Below, piece after piece: positions 1-8,003 of a stretch of DNA of 64,000 nt. Origin of the DNA: Cloacibacterium sp047601505 (GTDB lineage: Bacteria > Bacteroidota > Bacteroidia > Flavobacteriales > Weeksellaceae); NCBI RefSeq assembly GCF_047601505.1, contig NZ_JASGJD010000001.1, forward strand, positions 62,001 to 126,000. The letters run 5' to 3'. The position numbers were made by a program, and so were the translations under genes. The stretch's first letter is position 1. Each line of letters opens with the position of its first letter. The notes below the pieces were generated by a model, which was given only the letters and a program-made list of their open reading frames with translations, did not search any database and was not told the origin of the DNA.

Positions 1-246
1 CTAAAATTATTTTATCCAAAAAAGCTGAAAGAATCACAAATTTCCACAGAAAGACTAAAAACTAAAGAAGAACTTTACGGAATAATTCATTTAGAAAACT
101 ATAAAGCAATACCAATAAAACTGATTGAAATTGAACAATTTACAACAGATACAATTATTACTTACAAACTTGTCTCAAGGCAATTCCCTCTTGTAGAAAA
201 AGAAATTGGAGTAATTCAAACTAATAAAATTAGAAACAATTTTTAA
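1..246 (+). CDS. C-terminal end of an unknown protein (cut by the window edge)
   Basis: An open frame runs from the first base to a TAA at 244-246 and gives 81 residues with no start in view. The fragment is rich in Lys, Ile and Glu and has no signal, membrane segment or motif that I recognise. It stops 2 nt before the inverted repeat that precedes the fic gene. It could be a short independent gene or the end of a long one. Function is unknown; coding status rests only on the open frame and its good fit to the fic spacing. Confidence 0.5.
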   Translation, partial: LKLFYPKKLKESQISTERLKTKEELYGIIHLENYKAIPIKLIEIEQFTTDTIITYKLVSRQFPLVEKEIGVIQTNKIRNNF

Positions 247-247
247 C

Positions 248-279
248 ATCGGATAAAACAAAAATTAAACTTATCCGAT
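248..279. promoter_or_regulatory. Inverted repeat upstream of fic, candidate operator
   Basis: ATCGGATAA (248-256) and TTATCCGAT (271-279) form perfect 9-bp arms separated by 14 bp. The repeat lies 16 bp upstream of the -7 box of the fic promoter, so a bound protein would cover the -33 region. A very similar stretch recurs inside fic at 610-647. There is no T-run, so it does not look like a terminator. The operator role is inferred. Confidence 0.55.
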
Positions 280-295
280 ATTACGAAAAAAAGCT

Positions 296-303
296 TACAT
301 TTG
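296..303 (+). promoter_or_regulatory. fic promoter, -7 box TACATTTG
   Basis: TACATTTG matches the Bacteroidota -7 consensus TAnnTTTG exactly. It ends 4 nt before the ATG at 308, so transcription should begin at or next to the start codon. No clear TTG -33 element is seen. Confidence 0.6.
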
Positions 304-307
304 TCAA

Positions 308-1267
308 ATGAATTGGCAAAATTATCCTTATCACTTTGAAGGTTCAGAAAAACACCTTGAAAGAATTCTGCAAAAAAAAGCAGAATTAGATAAGTTGCGC
401 CCAATTCCGAGTTATGCCGTGAAAAGCATTAAAGAAAGTTTAATGCTAGAGTGGACGTATAATTCTAATAGCATCGAAGGAAATACCCTTTCACTTCATG
501 AAACCAAAATGGTAATTGAAGAAGGTTTCACCATCAAAGGAAAATCTTTGAGAGAACATTTCGAAGCAATAAATCATCAAAAAGCAATAGAATTTGTAGA
601 ATCTTTAATATCGGATAAACAAAATTTAAACAAAACCGATATTATGAGAGTGCATTATTTGGTTTTACAAAAAATTGAAAAAGATTTTGCTGGGGTTTTC
701 AGAACTTCTGGAGTTAGAATTTCTGGGGCTAATTTCACTCCACCAAATGCTTTGCTAATAGATGAACTCGTAACAGAATTAATAGACTGGACGAATTCCT
801 CAGATTTGAATATTGTAATTAAATCGGCTATTTTCCATCACAGATTTGTTTGGATACATCCGTTTTTTGACGGAAATGGCAGAACCTCTCGTTTGCTTTT
901 CAATCTATTATTGATGAGAGAAGGTTTTCCTCCTGCAATTATCCTCAAAAATGACAGGAAAAAATATTACGACGCTTTGAACTTATCAAATACTGGAGAT
1001 TATTCTAAAATTTTGCTTTTGGTTTTACAAGCAATAGAAAGGAGTTTAGATATTTATTTGAGTTCACTTAATAATACTTATGACAATTATCGCCCTATTT
1101 CTCACATTGTTAAAGAAGAGCTAGTTCCTTATGGTGAAGAATATGTAAGTTTATTAGCCAGAAAAGGTAAAATAGATGCTTTCAAGGAAGGAAGAAATTG
1201 GCTCACTACAAAAGAAGCCGTTTTCGAGTATATTGAAAAACGAGAAAGAAAAAGAAAATTAGATTAA
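308..1267 (+). CDS. Fic family protein (class II) with C-terminal helix-turn-helix
   Basis: This 319-residue protein has the Fic core motif HPFFDGNGRTSR at residues 184-195, with the catalytic His184. Fic enzymes usually transfer AMP from ATP to a hydroxyl on a target protein. Residues 53-58 (SNSIEG) fit the inhibitory motif [S/T]xxxE[G/N] placed before the core, which marks a class II, self-inhibited enzyme. The last 43 residues (about 277-319: YVSLLARKGKIDAFK, then a WLTTKEAV stretch) resemble the MerR/excisionase-type HTH_17 fold, so the protein may bind DNA. No antitoxin gene is adjacent. The ATG at 308 was chosen because the -7 box ends at 303 and the N-terminus has the usual length. The AMPylation target is unknown. 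Confidence 0.9.
   Translation: MNWQNYPYHFEGSEKHLERILQKKAELDKLRPIPSYAVKSIKESLMLEWTYNSNSIEGNTLSLHETKMVIEEGFTIKGKSLREHFEAINHQKAIEFVESLISDKQNLNKTDIMRVHYLVLQKIEKDFAGVFRTSGVRISGANFTPPNALLIDELVTELIDWTNSSDLNIVIKSAIFHHRFVWIHPFFDGNGRTSRLLFNLLLMREGFPPAIILKNDRKKYYDALNLSNTGDYSKILLLVLQAIERSLDIYLSSLNNTYDNYRPISHIVKEELVPYGEEYVSLLARKGKIDAFKEGRNWLTTKEAVFEYIEKRERKRKLD
610..647. repeat. Copy of the fic operator-like repeat inside the fic coding region
   Basis: Bases 610-647 align with the upstream repeat at 248-286: the same ATCGGATAA start, the same ACAAAA and TTAAAC blocks, and the same CCGATATTA end. By eye there are five substitutions and one 1-bp gap. AATATCGG/CCGATATT arms make it an inverted repeat too. 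It encodes residues of about 101-114 of the Fic protein, between the inhibitory helix and the core. Confidence 0.6.
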
Positions 1268-1292
1268 AGCGAGATAAACCCTCGCTTTTTTA
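1264..1292 (+). terminator. Rho-independent terminator after fic
   Basis: AGCGAG (1268-1273) pairs with CTCGCT (1281-1286) and is followed by a T-run. It starts at the fic stop codon. Confidence 0.75.
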
Positions 1293-1307
1293 GTGAATTT
1301 AATCTAA

Positions 1308-1460
1308 ATAATCACAATTCAAACTAAAAACCAGTCTGATAAAAACGTTTACGTGAAGCGAATTTTGGTGAATGGAAAAATCGTCAAAAACCACACTTTA
1401 CAGTACCAAGATATTAAAAACGGAGGGATAATTCTATTCGAAATGGCTGATAAACACTAA
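1308..1460 (+). pseudogene. 3' remnant of a GH92 alpha-mannosidase gene
   Basis: A frame open from 1308 to a TAA at 1458-1460 has no start codon; a stop sits just before it at 1305. It encodes 50 residues that read like the extreme C-terminus of GH92 exo-alpha-mannosidases: NQSDKNVYVKRILVNGK, a short spacer, then DIKNGGIILFEMADKH. In that family the ending is of the form NxxxxNxYIxxxxLNGK, DIxxGGxLxFxMxxxP. No catalytic region remains nearby. I read it as a deletion remnant left between fic and the transporter. The family call is from memory of the conserved ending, so it is moderately sure. Confidence 0.6.
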
Positions 1461-1522
1461 GTTAACCGAACTGATATAACTCATTCCACGAAAATGATTC
1501 TAATTTGTGTAAAATGTTAACT

Positions 1523-1549
1523 TTACATAAACATAAATTACATAAACAT
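1523..1549 (+). repeat. 12-bp direct repeat running into the start codon
   Basis: TTACATAAACAT occurs at 1523-1534 and again at 1538-1549 (period 15 bp). The second copy overlaps the ATG at 1548. It may be a small duplication in the leader of the transporter gene. Confidence 0.5.
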
Positions 1550-3233
1550 GGAATGGCTTAAAACTTTATTATTTCCCATCGAAAACCCCACCGTTGCTCA
1601 ATCTATGGTAACCATCATGTTAGCAATAGGTTCTGGCGTTTTTTTTGGGAGATTAAAACTTGGAAAAATCACATTTGGAGTATCTGCAGTAATGTTTACC
1701 GGATTAATTTTGGGACATTTTGGATATAGAATTAACGACGATATTTTTGATTTTATCAGAGATTTTGGTTTAATTCTCTTTGTATACGGAATTGGCTTGC
1801 AGGTAGGCCCTTCTTTCTTTTCTTCCTTCAGAGACGAAGGTTTAAAATTCAACATATTAGCAGTATCAACAGTACTTTTAGGAGGTTTTATCACCTTCAT
1901 TTTATATAGAATTACAAGTTTAGATATAGAAAATCTTGTTGGGATTATGAGTGGCGCAGTAACCAATACCCCGGGTTTAGGTGCTGCCAAAAATACGATT
2001 GAAGAACTAACCGCTCAATTTCCAGACAAAACTTTTGCAGATCCTACTGTAGGATATGCCATTAATTATCCTTTAGGCGTTTTTGGAATTATTGCTGTAA
2101 TTATTATTTCTAAAACAATCATGAAAATTAAGCCTGATGATGAAATGAAAAAATTTAGATTGGCAAAAATTAATTTAGAAGAACCTCTTATTCATAAAAA
2201 AATGAGAGTTACCAATCCTGAATATTTTGGTAAATCTATCAATGACGTCATCAAAAAAATTGGCTTCGAAATCATTATTTCCAGACTAAAACATAGTGGT
2301 GAAATTTCTGTGTTTTCGCCTACTTTAGACACTCACCTTCAAGACAGAGATGTACTAATGATTGTAGGAAAAGAAACTGAAATTGATGAGTTTATAAAAA
2401 AAGTTGGTCGCCCTTCTACCGACTCTTTTATAGAATCTGAATCTGATATTAGCAAGAAAAACATCTTTGTTACTAAGCCTTCTGCCGTTCATAAAAAATT
2501 GTCAGAATTAGACCTTTATAACACTTATGACTTGAAGGTAACTAGAGTTTTTAGAGCTGGTAGAGAAATATTACCAAGACCATCTTTAGAATTATATTAT
2601 GGTGATAAAATAAGAATTGTAGGCACTAACGAAGCGATAGAAGAAGCAGAAAAAATCATAGGAAATCAGGAGAAAAAACTCCTTGAACCAGACTTTTTAT
2701 CACTTTTTGGAGGCTTGTTAATTGGTGTTATTGTAGGTTCTATCCCTTTGATGGTTCCAGGTTTACCAATTCCATTAAAACTAGGATTTGCAGCGGGGCC
2801 TCTTGTTGTAGCGCTATTAATTTCTAGATACGGAGGAATTTCTTTTATCCATTCTTATATCAACAACGGTGCAATTCATTTTATGAAAGATTTCGGGATT
2901 TGTTTATTCTTTGCAGCAGTTGGTATTCATGCAGGAGAAGGTTTTTACGAAAATTTCATCAAATACAACGGTTGGATGTGGCTTCTTTATGGTTCTGCTA
3001 TTACATTTATCCCATTAATAACTATGGTAATTATAGGCAGAGTTTTCATGAAAATAAATTTCTTACAACTTGTAGGAATTATGAGTGGAAGCTATACAGA
3101 CCCAGCCGCTTTATCATTCAGCACCAATTATTTAGACAACGACGTTCCTATCCAAAGTTACGCACAAGTTTATCCTTTGGTAACCATTGCTAGAATTTTT
3201 ACTGCAAGTTTACTCATTTTATTACTAGGCTAA
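1548..3233 (+). CDS. Putative transporter of the AspT/YidE family with two TrkA-C domains
   Basis: The 561-residue protein has two membrane halves with about five helices each (about 15-190 and 385-560), separated by a soluble section. Each half has the duplicated family signature: GIMSGAVTNTPGLGAA near residue 132 and GIMSGSYTDPAALSF near 510. Between them, about 205-285 and 295-375, are two RCK_C/TrkA-C-like ligand-binding domains. Members of the aspartate:alanine exchanger family share this layout; the substrate cannot be told from the sequence. It is a single gene, closed by a strong terminator at 3259-3290. The start at 1548 (MEWLKTLLF) fits the membrane topology. Confidence 0.88.
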   Translation: MEWLKTLLFPIENPTVAQSMVTIMLAIGSGVFFGRLKLGKITFGVSAVMFTGLILGHFGYRINDDIFDFIRDFGLILFVYGIGLQVGPSFFSSFRDEGLKFNILAVSTVLLGGFITFILYRITSLDIENLVGIMSGAVTNTPGLGAAKNTIEELTAQFPDKTFADPTVGYAINYPLGVFGIIAVIIISKTIMKIKPDDEMKKFRLAKINLEEPLIHKKMRVTNPEYFGKSINDVIKKIGFEIIISRLKHSGEISVFSPTLDTHLQDRDVLMIVGKETEIDEFIKKVGRPSTDSFIESESDISKKNIFVTKPSAVHKKLSELDLYNTYDLKVTRVFRAGREILPRPSLELYYGDKIRIVGTNEAIEEAEKIIGNQEKKLLEPDFLSLFGGLLIGVIVGSIPLMVPGLPIPLKLGFAAGPLVVALLISRYGGISFIHSYINNGAIHFMKDFGICLFFAAVGIHAGEGFYENFIKYNGWMWLLYGSAITFIPLITMVIIGRVFMKINFLQLVGIMSGSYTDPAALSFSTNYLDNDVPIQSYAQVYPLVTIARIFTASLLILLLG

Positions 3234-3258
3234 TTTTTACTTTACATTCTTAATACAA

Positions 3259-3290
3259 AAACCGCCTCGAAAAATTTTCGAGGCGGTTAC
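3259..3290. terminator. Bidirectional terminator between the transporter gene and yajC
   Basis: AACCGCCTCGAAAA and its complement TTTTCGAGGCGGTT form a long, almost perfect palindrome with an A-run on the left and a T-run on the right. It can serve both the plus-strand transporter and the minus-strand nusB-yajC operon. Confidence 0.85.
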
Positions 3291-3313
3291 TTTTTTATAT
3301 AATTTTTGAAAAA

Positions 3314-3628
3314 TTATTTTTCTGCTGCTTCAGGAAATCTTGCCTGAGTATATTCTCTAGAGATTGCAGCTTTTTCAAATTTTAATTTCCCAGACATCGT
3401 TTCGATAATTACTCCATCTTCCATTATATCTGAAATTTTGCCATGCATACCAGAAGTAAGCACTACTCTTTGCCCCTTTTTAAGGCTTTCAGAGAATTTT
3501 TTGTCTTTGTTTTGCTTTCTCATTTGAGGCCAAAGGAACAAAACAAACATTACTACCATTATTAAAACCAATGGCATAAAACCGCCTAATCCTCCACCTG
3601 CAGCTTGTAAAAATATTGTTGAAAACAT
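3314..3628 (-). CDS. yajC: Preprotein translocase subunit YajC
   Basis: This is a 104-residue inner-membrane protein with one transmembrane segment (about residues 14-36) followed by a soluble tail. The segment is followed by FLWPQMRKQNKDKKF and then a KGQRVVLTSGMHGKI stretch, the hallmark of YajC. YajC associates with SecDF and the SecYEG channel. It is the last gene of the nusB-DUF1573-yajC operon, 15 nt after the DUF1573 stop codon. Length is normal for the family. Confidence 0.95.
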   Translation of the reverse strand: MFSTIFLQAAGGGLGGFMPLVLIMVVMFVLFLWPQMRKQNKDKKFSESLKKGQRVVLTSGMHGKISDIMEDGVIIETMSGKLKFEKAAISREYTQARFPEAAEK

Positions 3629-3643
3629 AATATAATCTTTTTT

Positions 3644-4120
3644 TTAAGGTTGAATATCTGCTGTAAATGTTAATTCTACAGGAATTTTTTCTACGTTTGC
3701 ATAAACTTCAGCAGATTTATGAACCACTCCATCAAAATTAGCTGAATTAAATTTCAAAGTAATTTTCCCTTTTTGACCAGGTAAAATTGGGTCTTTAGTA
3801 AAATCTGGAACTGTACATCCACAAGTTGGTTGAACATTAGAAATAATTAAAGGATTTTTTCCTGTATTTGTAACTTCATAAACGTGTTCTACTACGTCTC
3901 CTTTTTTAATTTTCCCGAAATCAAAACTTGGCTCAGAAAGCGCTAATGTTGTTTGTGGACCTTTATGTGCACCTCCAATCAAATCACTTTCCATCACGGG
4001 TGCTTTTTGCAATGGCGTTACTTCTGAAGAATTAGTTTGCAATTGTTCTGCAGCTTCGTTTTTCTTACAAGAAACCAATGCTAAAGTTGCAAGTAAGCTT
4101 AAACCTATTATCTTTTTCAT
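3644..4120 (-). CDS. DUF1573 lipoprotein
   Basis: The 158-residue product begins MKKIIGLSLLATLALVSCKK, a lipoprotein signal with its lipobox cysteine. The rest is one immunoglobulin-like DUF1573 domain: FDFGKIKKGDVVEHVYEVTN, then a PTCGCTVPDF stretch and a KGKITLKFNS stretch. These domains are common in Bacteroidota surface or periplasmic proteins; the molecular role is unknown. The start at 4120 was chosen because it begins the lipoprotein signal; an upstream in-frame ATG at 4147 would bury it. It lies between nusB and yajC, an arrangement common in flavobacteria. Confidence 0.88.
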   Translation of the reverse strand: MKKIIGLSLLATLALVSCKKNEAAEQLQTNSSEVTPLQKAPVMESDLIGGAHKGPQTTLALSEPSFDFGKIKKGDVVEHVYEVTNTGKNPLIISNVQPTCGCTVPDFTKDPILPGQKGKITLKFNSANFDGVVHKSAEVYANVEKIPVELTFTADIQP

Positions 4121-4249
4121 TGAATATGATTTATAAATTTTGGTCAAATTTAATCAAATAAAACCATTAATCTATATTAGAACAATAAGATTAACAGTAA
4201 ATTTTGAATAAAAACTAAATCTCTTTTTTAGATTTTTTAGAACAACAAA

Positions 4250-5155
4250 TTAAGCTCTTGATATATCTTTGGTATATTTATCTAAAATACCATTTACAAA
4301 AATCTGGCTTTTTTCTGTTGCAAAAACTTTAGAAATTTCTATAAACTCATTAATGATAACTCTTGCTGGAGTAAGTGGGAAAAAATCTAGCTCAGAAATT
4401 GCAGCAATAAGAATAATTTTATCCATTAGAGAAATACGATCCAAATCCCAGTTTTCTAATCTATCCTCCACTTTTTTCTCTATAGAATCCCAATGGCTAA
4501 TACTTTGAATTAATAATTTTTTGGCAAAATTTCTATCGTCCAAATCTTTTATCATTTTGATAAGCGTATGAGAAGGCTGGTCTTGTTTCATAAAACCAAT
4601 AGTTTTTTGCACCATAGAATTGGCAATATGAAAATCGTCTGCCCAAGATAATTCCATAGCTTCTAATCTATCGTGGAAATCTTCGTTTTCTGCAATATAT
4701 CTCAGGAAAAGTTTTCCTATAAATTTTTGGTCATCTTCAAATGAAAGATTGTTATCTTCCATATAATCTTGGTAACGCTTACCAGCAACAATACGCTGAA
4801 AGGTTTTCACCAAAAGATCGTCGTGAAGTTCCCAATTAAGATTTTTATGTTTTGAAGTAAAAGAAAGTCTTTCTTCGTTTTGTTCCAATTGCATAAGCAC
4901 TTGGTTATTAACGAATTTAAGGTTAGGATTAAGGTCTTCTTCAGTCTTAATGTATTTATTTTTAGCGATTTCGATTTGATTTTCAGCCAAATCTTTTAAG
5001 GCAACTAAAAAATTAAGTTGATAGATGTAGAGATGATAGATTTTTTCAATCTCTGTAAACATATTTTTCTCTAAAACATCAGTTTTTATTGGATTCTGAT
5101 GATAAGAATAAAGCGTTTGCACTACTTTTTCGCGGATTTGTCTTCTTCCTAACAT
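4250..5155 (-). CDS. nusB: Transcription antitermination factor NusB, long flavobacterial form
   Basis: The protein has 301 residues. The NusB fold is in the C-terminal half (about 165-297): a helical stretch, then RISLMDKIILIAAISEL, PARVIINEFIEISKVF and FVNGILDKY, which match the conserved C-terminal helices. The N-terminus keeps the typical opening MLGRRQIREKVVQTLYSY, so about 150 extra residues separate opening and core compared with the E. coli protein of about 139. NusB binds boxA RNA with NusE in rRNA antitermination. The start at 5155 was chosen from MLGRRQ and the promoter at 5182-5189. First gene of its operon. Confidence 0.93.
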   Translation of the reverse strand: MLGRRQIREKVVQTLYSYHQNPIKTDVLEKNMFTEIEKIYHLYIYQLNFLVALKDLAENQIEIAKNKYIKTEEDLNPNLKFVNNQVLMQLEQNEERLSFTSKHKNLNWELHDDLLVKTFQRIVAGKRYQDYMEDNNLSFEDDQKFIGKLFLRYIAENEDFHDRLEAMELSWADDFHIANSMVQKTIGFMKQDQPSHTLIKMIKDLDDRNFAKKLLIQSISHWDSIEKKVEDRLENWDLDRISLMDKIILIAAISELDFFPLTPARVIINEFIEISKVFATEKSQIFVNGILDKYTKDISRA

Positions 5156-5181
5156 TTTCAAAGAGCTTTTATAAGATTTTG

Positions 5182-5189
5182 CAAAGATA
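5182..5189 (-). promoter_or_regulatory. nusB operon promoter, -7 box
   Basis: On the minus strand this reads TATCTTTG, an exact TAnnTTTG match, 26 nt before the nusB start at 5155. Confidence 0.6.
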
Positions 5190-5263
5190 AGAATTTTAGT
5201 TGGAAGTTGGATATTAGAAATAAGAAGTTCTTTTTTTAGCAATCATTAAATCTTTATTTTCTG

Positions 5264-5271
5264 TATTTTTG
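5264..5271 (+). promoter_or_regulatory. ABC exporter promoter, -7 box TATTTTTG
   Basis: TATTTTTG fits TAnnTTTG and ends 6 nt before the ATG at 5278. The 5' leader would be close to zero. It is divergent from the nusB promoter 75 bp away. Confidence 0.6.
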
Positions 5272-5277
5272 CAAGAT

Positions 5278-6951
5278 ATGAATTCACTTAAAACACTTAA
5301 TCCATATTTCTGGAAACACAGAGTTTTGATATTTTGGGGTATCCTTTTTATTATTGCTTCTAATTTTTTTGCCATTTATCAGGTTCAATTTGTTGGAAAA
5401 ACGGTAGATGTGATAAAAGGTGTATTAGATGGTCATAATGTAAAAAAGGAGCTTCTTTTTAAGACTTTATTTATCAACGGAGGAATTATTGTAGGAGCAT
5501 CTATACTTTCTGGCGTTTTCAGATTTATGATGAGACAAACCATTATTGTAGCCTCTAGAAGAATTGAATACGAACTCAAAAATAAAATTTACAAACATTA
5601 TCAAGAGCTTTCTCTTTCAACATACAAAAAAACAACAGTTGGAGATTTGCTCAATCGTCTTTCGGAAGATGTAGTAGCCATTAGAATGTATCTTGGACCT
5701 GGCATAATGTATGTAATTAACCTTTTTATCTTATTGGTTATTACTTGCACTTATATGCTGATGACGAATGTTGAAATGACGATTTGGACACTTATTCCGC
5801 TTCCAATTTTATCATTTATCATTTACAAAGTAAGTTCTATCATCAATAGGAAATCTAAAATAATGCAGAAAAGCCAAAGTGCTATTTCTACATTTGTACA
5901 AGATAGTTTTTCTGGGATTAGAGTGGTAAAATTCTTTAACAAAGAAAAATACATCGAAAAAAACTACGGAATTAAAGTTAAAGACTATCAAGACAAAGCT
6001 TTAGATTTAGCCAAAACCGAAGCTTATTTCTTCACCATCATTCTTTTTGTAATTGGATTATTAAATGTTGCAATTCTTTATATTGGTGGTAAAAATTATT
6101 TCGAAGGAAAACTAAGCGTAGGAACTATTGCAGATTTTTTCATGTATATCAATATTCTTATTTGGCCATTTTCTATGGTAGGCTGGGTTTCTTCGGTTAA
6201 CCAAAGAGCTGCGGCTTCAATGTCTAGAGTTAATGAATTTATGGATATAAAATCTGAGATTATAAACACTAATTTTGACAATTATCCAATTAGAGGAGAT
6301 GTAGAATTCAGAAATGTATCTTACACCTATCCAAACACAGGAATTAAAGCTTTAGACAGCCTTTCTTTTAAACTAGAAGCTGGGAAATCTCTTGCCATTA
6401 TGGGCAAAACAGGAAGCGGAAAATCTACCATCGCATTACTCCTTTGTAGATTAATAGACCCAGATGAAGGCGAAATTCTAATTGATGGCAGAAATTTAAA
6501 AAACCATAATTTGGAGTTGTACAGAAAACACATTGGATACATTCCTCAGGAGAGTTATCTTTTTTCTGATACTATTGAAAACAACATTGGTTTTGCAATA
6601 GACAACCCAACTCATGCCTTGGTAGAAGAAGTTGCCACCAAAGCAGATGTACACAAAAACATTGTAGAATTTAAAGAAAAATATCAAACAATGGTTGGTG
6701 AAAGAGGCGTAATGCTTTCTGGAGGGCAAAAACAGAGAATTTGTATTGCCCGTGCACTCATCAAAAAGCCCGAAATTTTGATATTTGACGACTCTTTATC
6801 GGCATTAGACACAGAGACCGAAGAGAACATTTTACAGAACATAGAAAAGGACATTAAATCCTGCACCTCAATCATTATAACTCACAGAGAATCAAGCGCT
6901 AAAAGAGCTGATTTTATTTTAAATCTTACAGAAATAGAAGCAGAAAATTAA
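5278..6951 (+). CDS. ABC exporter, fused membrane and ATPase domains (MdlB/MsbA type)
   Basis: The 557-residue half-transporter has six membrane helices (about 15-300) and a C-terminal ATPase. Walker A is GKTGSGKST, the Q-loop reads IGYIPQESYLF, the signature is LSGGQKQR, and Walker B plus D-loop is ILIFDDSLSALD, followed by the H-loop ITHRES. The architecture is that of homodimeric or heterodimeric multidrug/lipid exporters. I chose ATG 5278; an in-frame TTG at 5269 lies inside the promoter box and cannot be the start. Substrate unknown. The gene is monocistronic and is followed by an independent promoter. Confidence 0.93.
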   Translation: MNSLKTLNPYFWKHRVLIFWGILFIIASNFFAIYQVQFVGKTVDVIKGVLDGHNVKKELLFKTLFINGGIIVGASILSGVFRFMMRQTIIVASRRIEYELKNKIYKHYQELSLSTYKKTTVGDLLNRLSEDVVAIRMYLGPGIMYVINLFILLVITCTYMLMTNVEMTIWTLIPLPILSFIIYKVSSIINRKSKIMQKSQSAISTFVQDSFSGIRVVKFFNKEKYIEKNYGIKVKDYQDKALDLAKTEAYFFTIILFVIGLLNVAILYIGGKNYFEGKLSVGTIADFFMYINILIWPFSMVGWVSSVNQRAAASMSRVNEFMDIKSEIINTNFDNYPIRGDVEFRNVSYTYPNTGIKALDSLSFKLEAGKSLAIMGKTGSGKSTIALLLCRLIDPDEGEILIDGRNLKNHNLELYRKHIGYIPQESYLFSDTIENNIGFAIDNPTHALVEEVATKADVHKNIVEFKEKYQTMVGERGVMLSGGQKQRICIARALIKKPEILIFDDSLSALDTETEENILQNIEKDIKSCTSIIITHRESSAKRADFILNLTEIEAEN

Positions 6952-7034
6952 CCTAAAAAAACAGTAAATTTTCCGTTAATTTTGGGCGAATTTCAAATTT
7001 TTTAAAAAAAATTTTGAGATTCACAGAATTCTTT

Positions 7035-7042
7035 TATATTTG
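7035..7042 (+). promoter_or_regulatory. Promoter of the DUF3276 gene
   Basis: TATATTTG (-7) with TTTTG at 7012-7016 (-33) and an 18-bp spacer. It ends 29 nt before the ATG, a normal leader length. One of the few promoters in the window with both elements visible. Confidence 0.65.
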
Positions 7043-7071
7043 TTAAAACAAGATTTCTAAAATAAGTACCC

Positions 7072-7407
7072 ATGAGTGATTACAAGGAGAGAAACGAAAA
7101 TGAGATTTTCACAAAGGTGTTGAAAGCAGGAAGAAGAACTTATTTCTTTGATGTGCGCGAGACAAAAGCAGGAGATTATTACCTTACCATTACAGAGAGC
7201 AAAAAAAATTTCGGAGACAATGGTGAAGCCACTTTCGAAAAACACAAAATCTATTTATACAAAGAAGATTTCGTGAGTTTCAAAGAAATGTTTAACGAAT
7301 CTACAGATTTCATCATTAAAGAAAAAGGTGAAGACGTAATTTCTGAAAAACACGACAAAGACTTTAAGTCTAGATCTTTTACTATAGAATCTGATGAAGA
7401 AGTATAA
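7072..7407 (+). CDS. PUR-domain nucleic-acid-binding protein (DUF3276)
   Basis: The 111-residue protein contains one PUR repeat: EIFTKVLKAGRRTYFFDVRE, then YYLTITESKK, then KIYLYKEDFVSFKEM. This pattern defines DUF3276, the bacterial relatives of PUR-alpha. Family members form dimers that bind single-stranded DNA or RNA. The tail is acidic and probably disordered. It has its own promoter and terminator. What it regulates is unknown. Confidence 0.87.
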   Translation: MSDYKERNENEIFTKVLKAGRRTYFFDVRETKAGDYYLTITESKKNFGDNGEATFEKHKIYLYKEDFVSFKEMFNESTDFIIKEKGEDVISEKHDKDFKSRSFTIESDEEV

Positions 7408-7413
7408 AAAATA

Positions 7414-7443
7414 AAAGCACTCCGCAAAAAGAGTGCTTTCTTT
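7414..7443 (+). terminator. Terminator after the DUF3276 gene
   Basis: AAAGCACTC (7414-7422) and GAGTGCTTT (7431-7439) form a perfect 9-bp stem with an 8-nt loop, then CTTTATT. The opposite strand also has a T-rich run, so it may also end the minus-strand lipoprotein genes. Confidence 0.85.
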
Positions 7444-7457
7444 ATTAAAAAAAACTA

Positions 7458-7979
7458 TTAATTAGCCGGAACCGGAACACTTGTAAATCTAAGCGAAATA
7501 TTAAGATTGGTATCGTTATTAGCTGTGTTTTTCAAAACATAAGCTACTCTAGCTTTTACAGCTCCACTTTTTACAACTTCGTCTAGAATTTTAGAATTAT
7601 CTGGGTCTAAATTCAGCATGTTCCCAATATTATTTCCTATATCTGTTCTCTGGGCAACCAAAATTTCTTGGGTATTATTGCCAGAAAGATAAACTTTAAT
7701 AGATTTAAAAATTCCTAAATCAGAATTTGAACTAAGAGAAGTAGCCGAAACTTTGGCGCTAGAGATTCTTATATCTTGCACCATACTATTTCCTGCGCCT
7801 ACATATTGAGCAAAACTACTTGCCGAAGATGTAGTAGAAATTTCTTGATTTGCAGGAACTCCAGAAGATACCAAAACATTGGTAGTATAAGGCACTGTAT
7901 TCTGAACGATACTTTGCACTGTTCCACAACTTACTAATGCTACTGAAGCTATTGCTGCTGATAAAAATATATTTTTCAT
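7458..7979 (-). CDS. Putative lipoprotein of unknown function
   Basis: A 173-residue protein starts MKNIFLSAAIASVALVSCGT, a lipoprotein signal with cleavage before Cys18. The mature part is Ser/Asn/Val rich with predicted beta strands and no cysteines. It includes regular alternating stretches (IRISSAKVSATSL and IKVYLSGNNTQEILVAQ). I do not recognise a family. It begins 24 nt after the stop of the next upstream minus-strand gene and is probably co-transcribed with it. Likely attached to a membrane facing the periplasm or the cell surface. Confidence 0.75.
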   Translation of the reverse strand: MKNIFLSAAIASVALVSCGTVQSIVQNTVPYTTNVLVSSGVPANQEISTTSSASSFAQYVGAGNSMVQDIRISSAKVSATSLSSNSDLGIFKSIKVYLSGNNTQEILVAQRTDIGNNIGNMLNLDPDNSKILDEVVKSGAVKARVAYVLKNTANNDTNLNISLRFTSVPVPAN

Positions 7980-8003
7980 AGTATAAAATTTTCTGTTTAA
8001 TAA

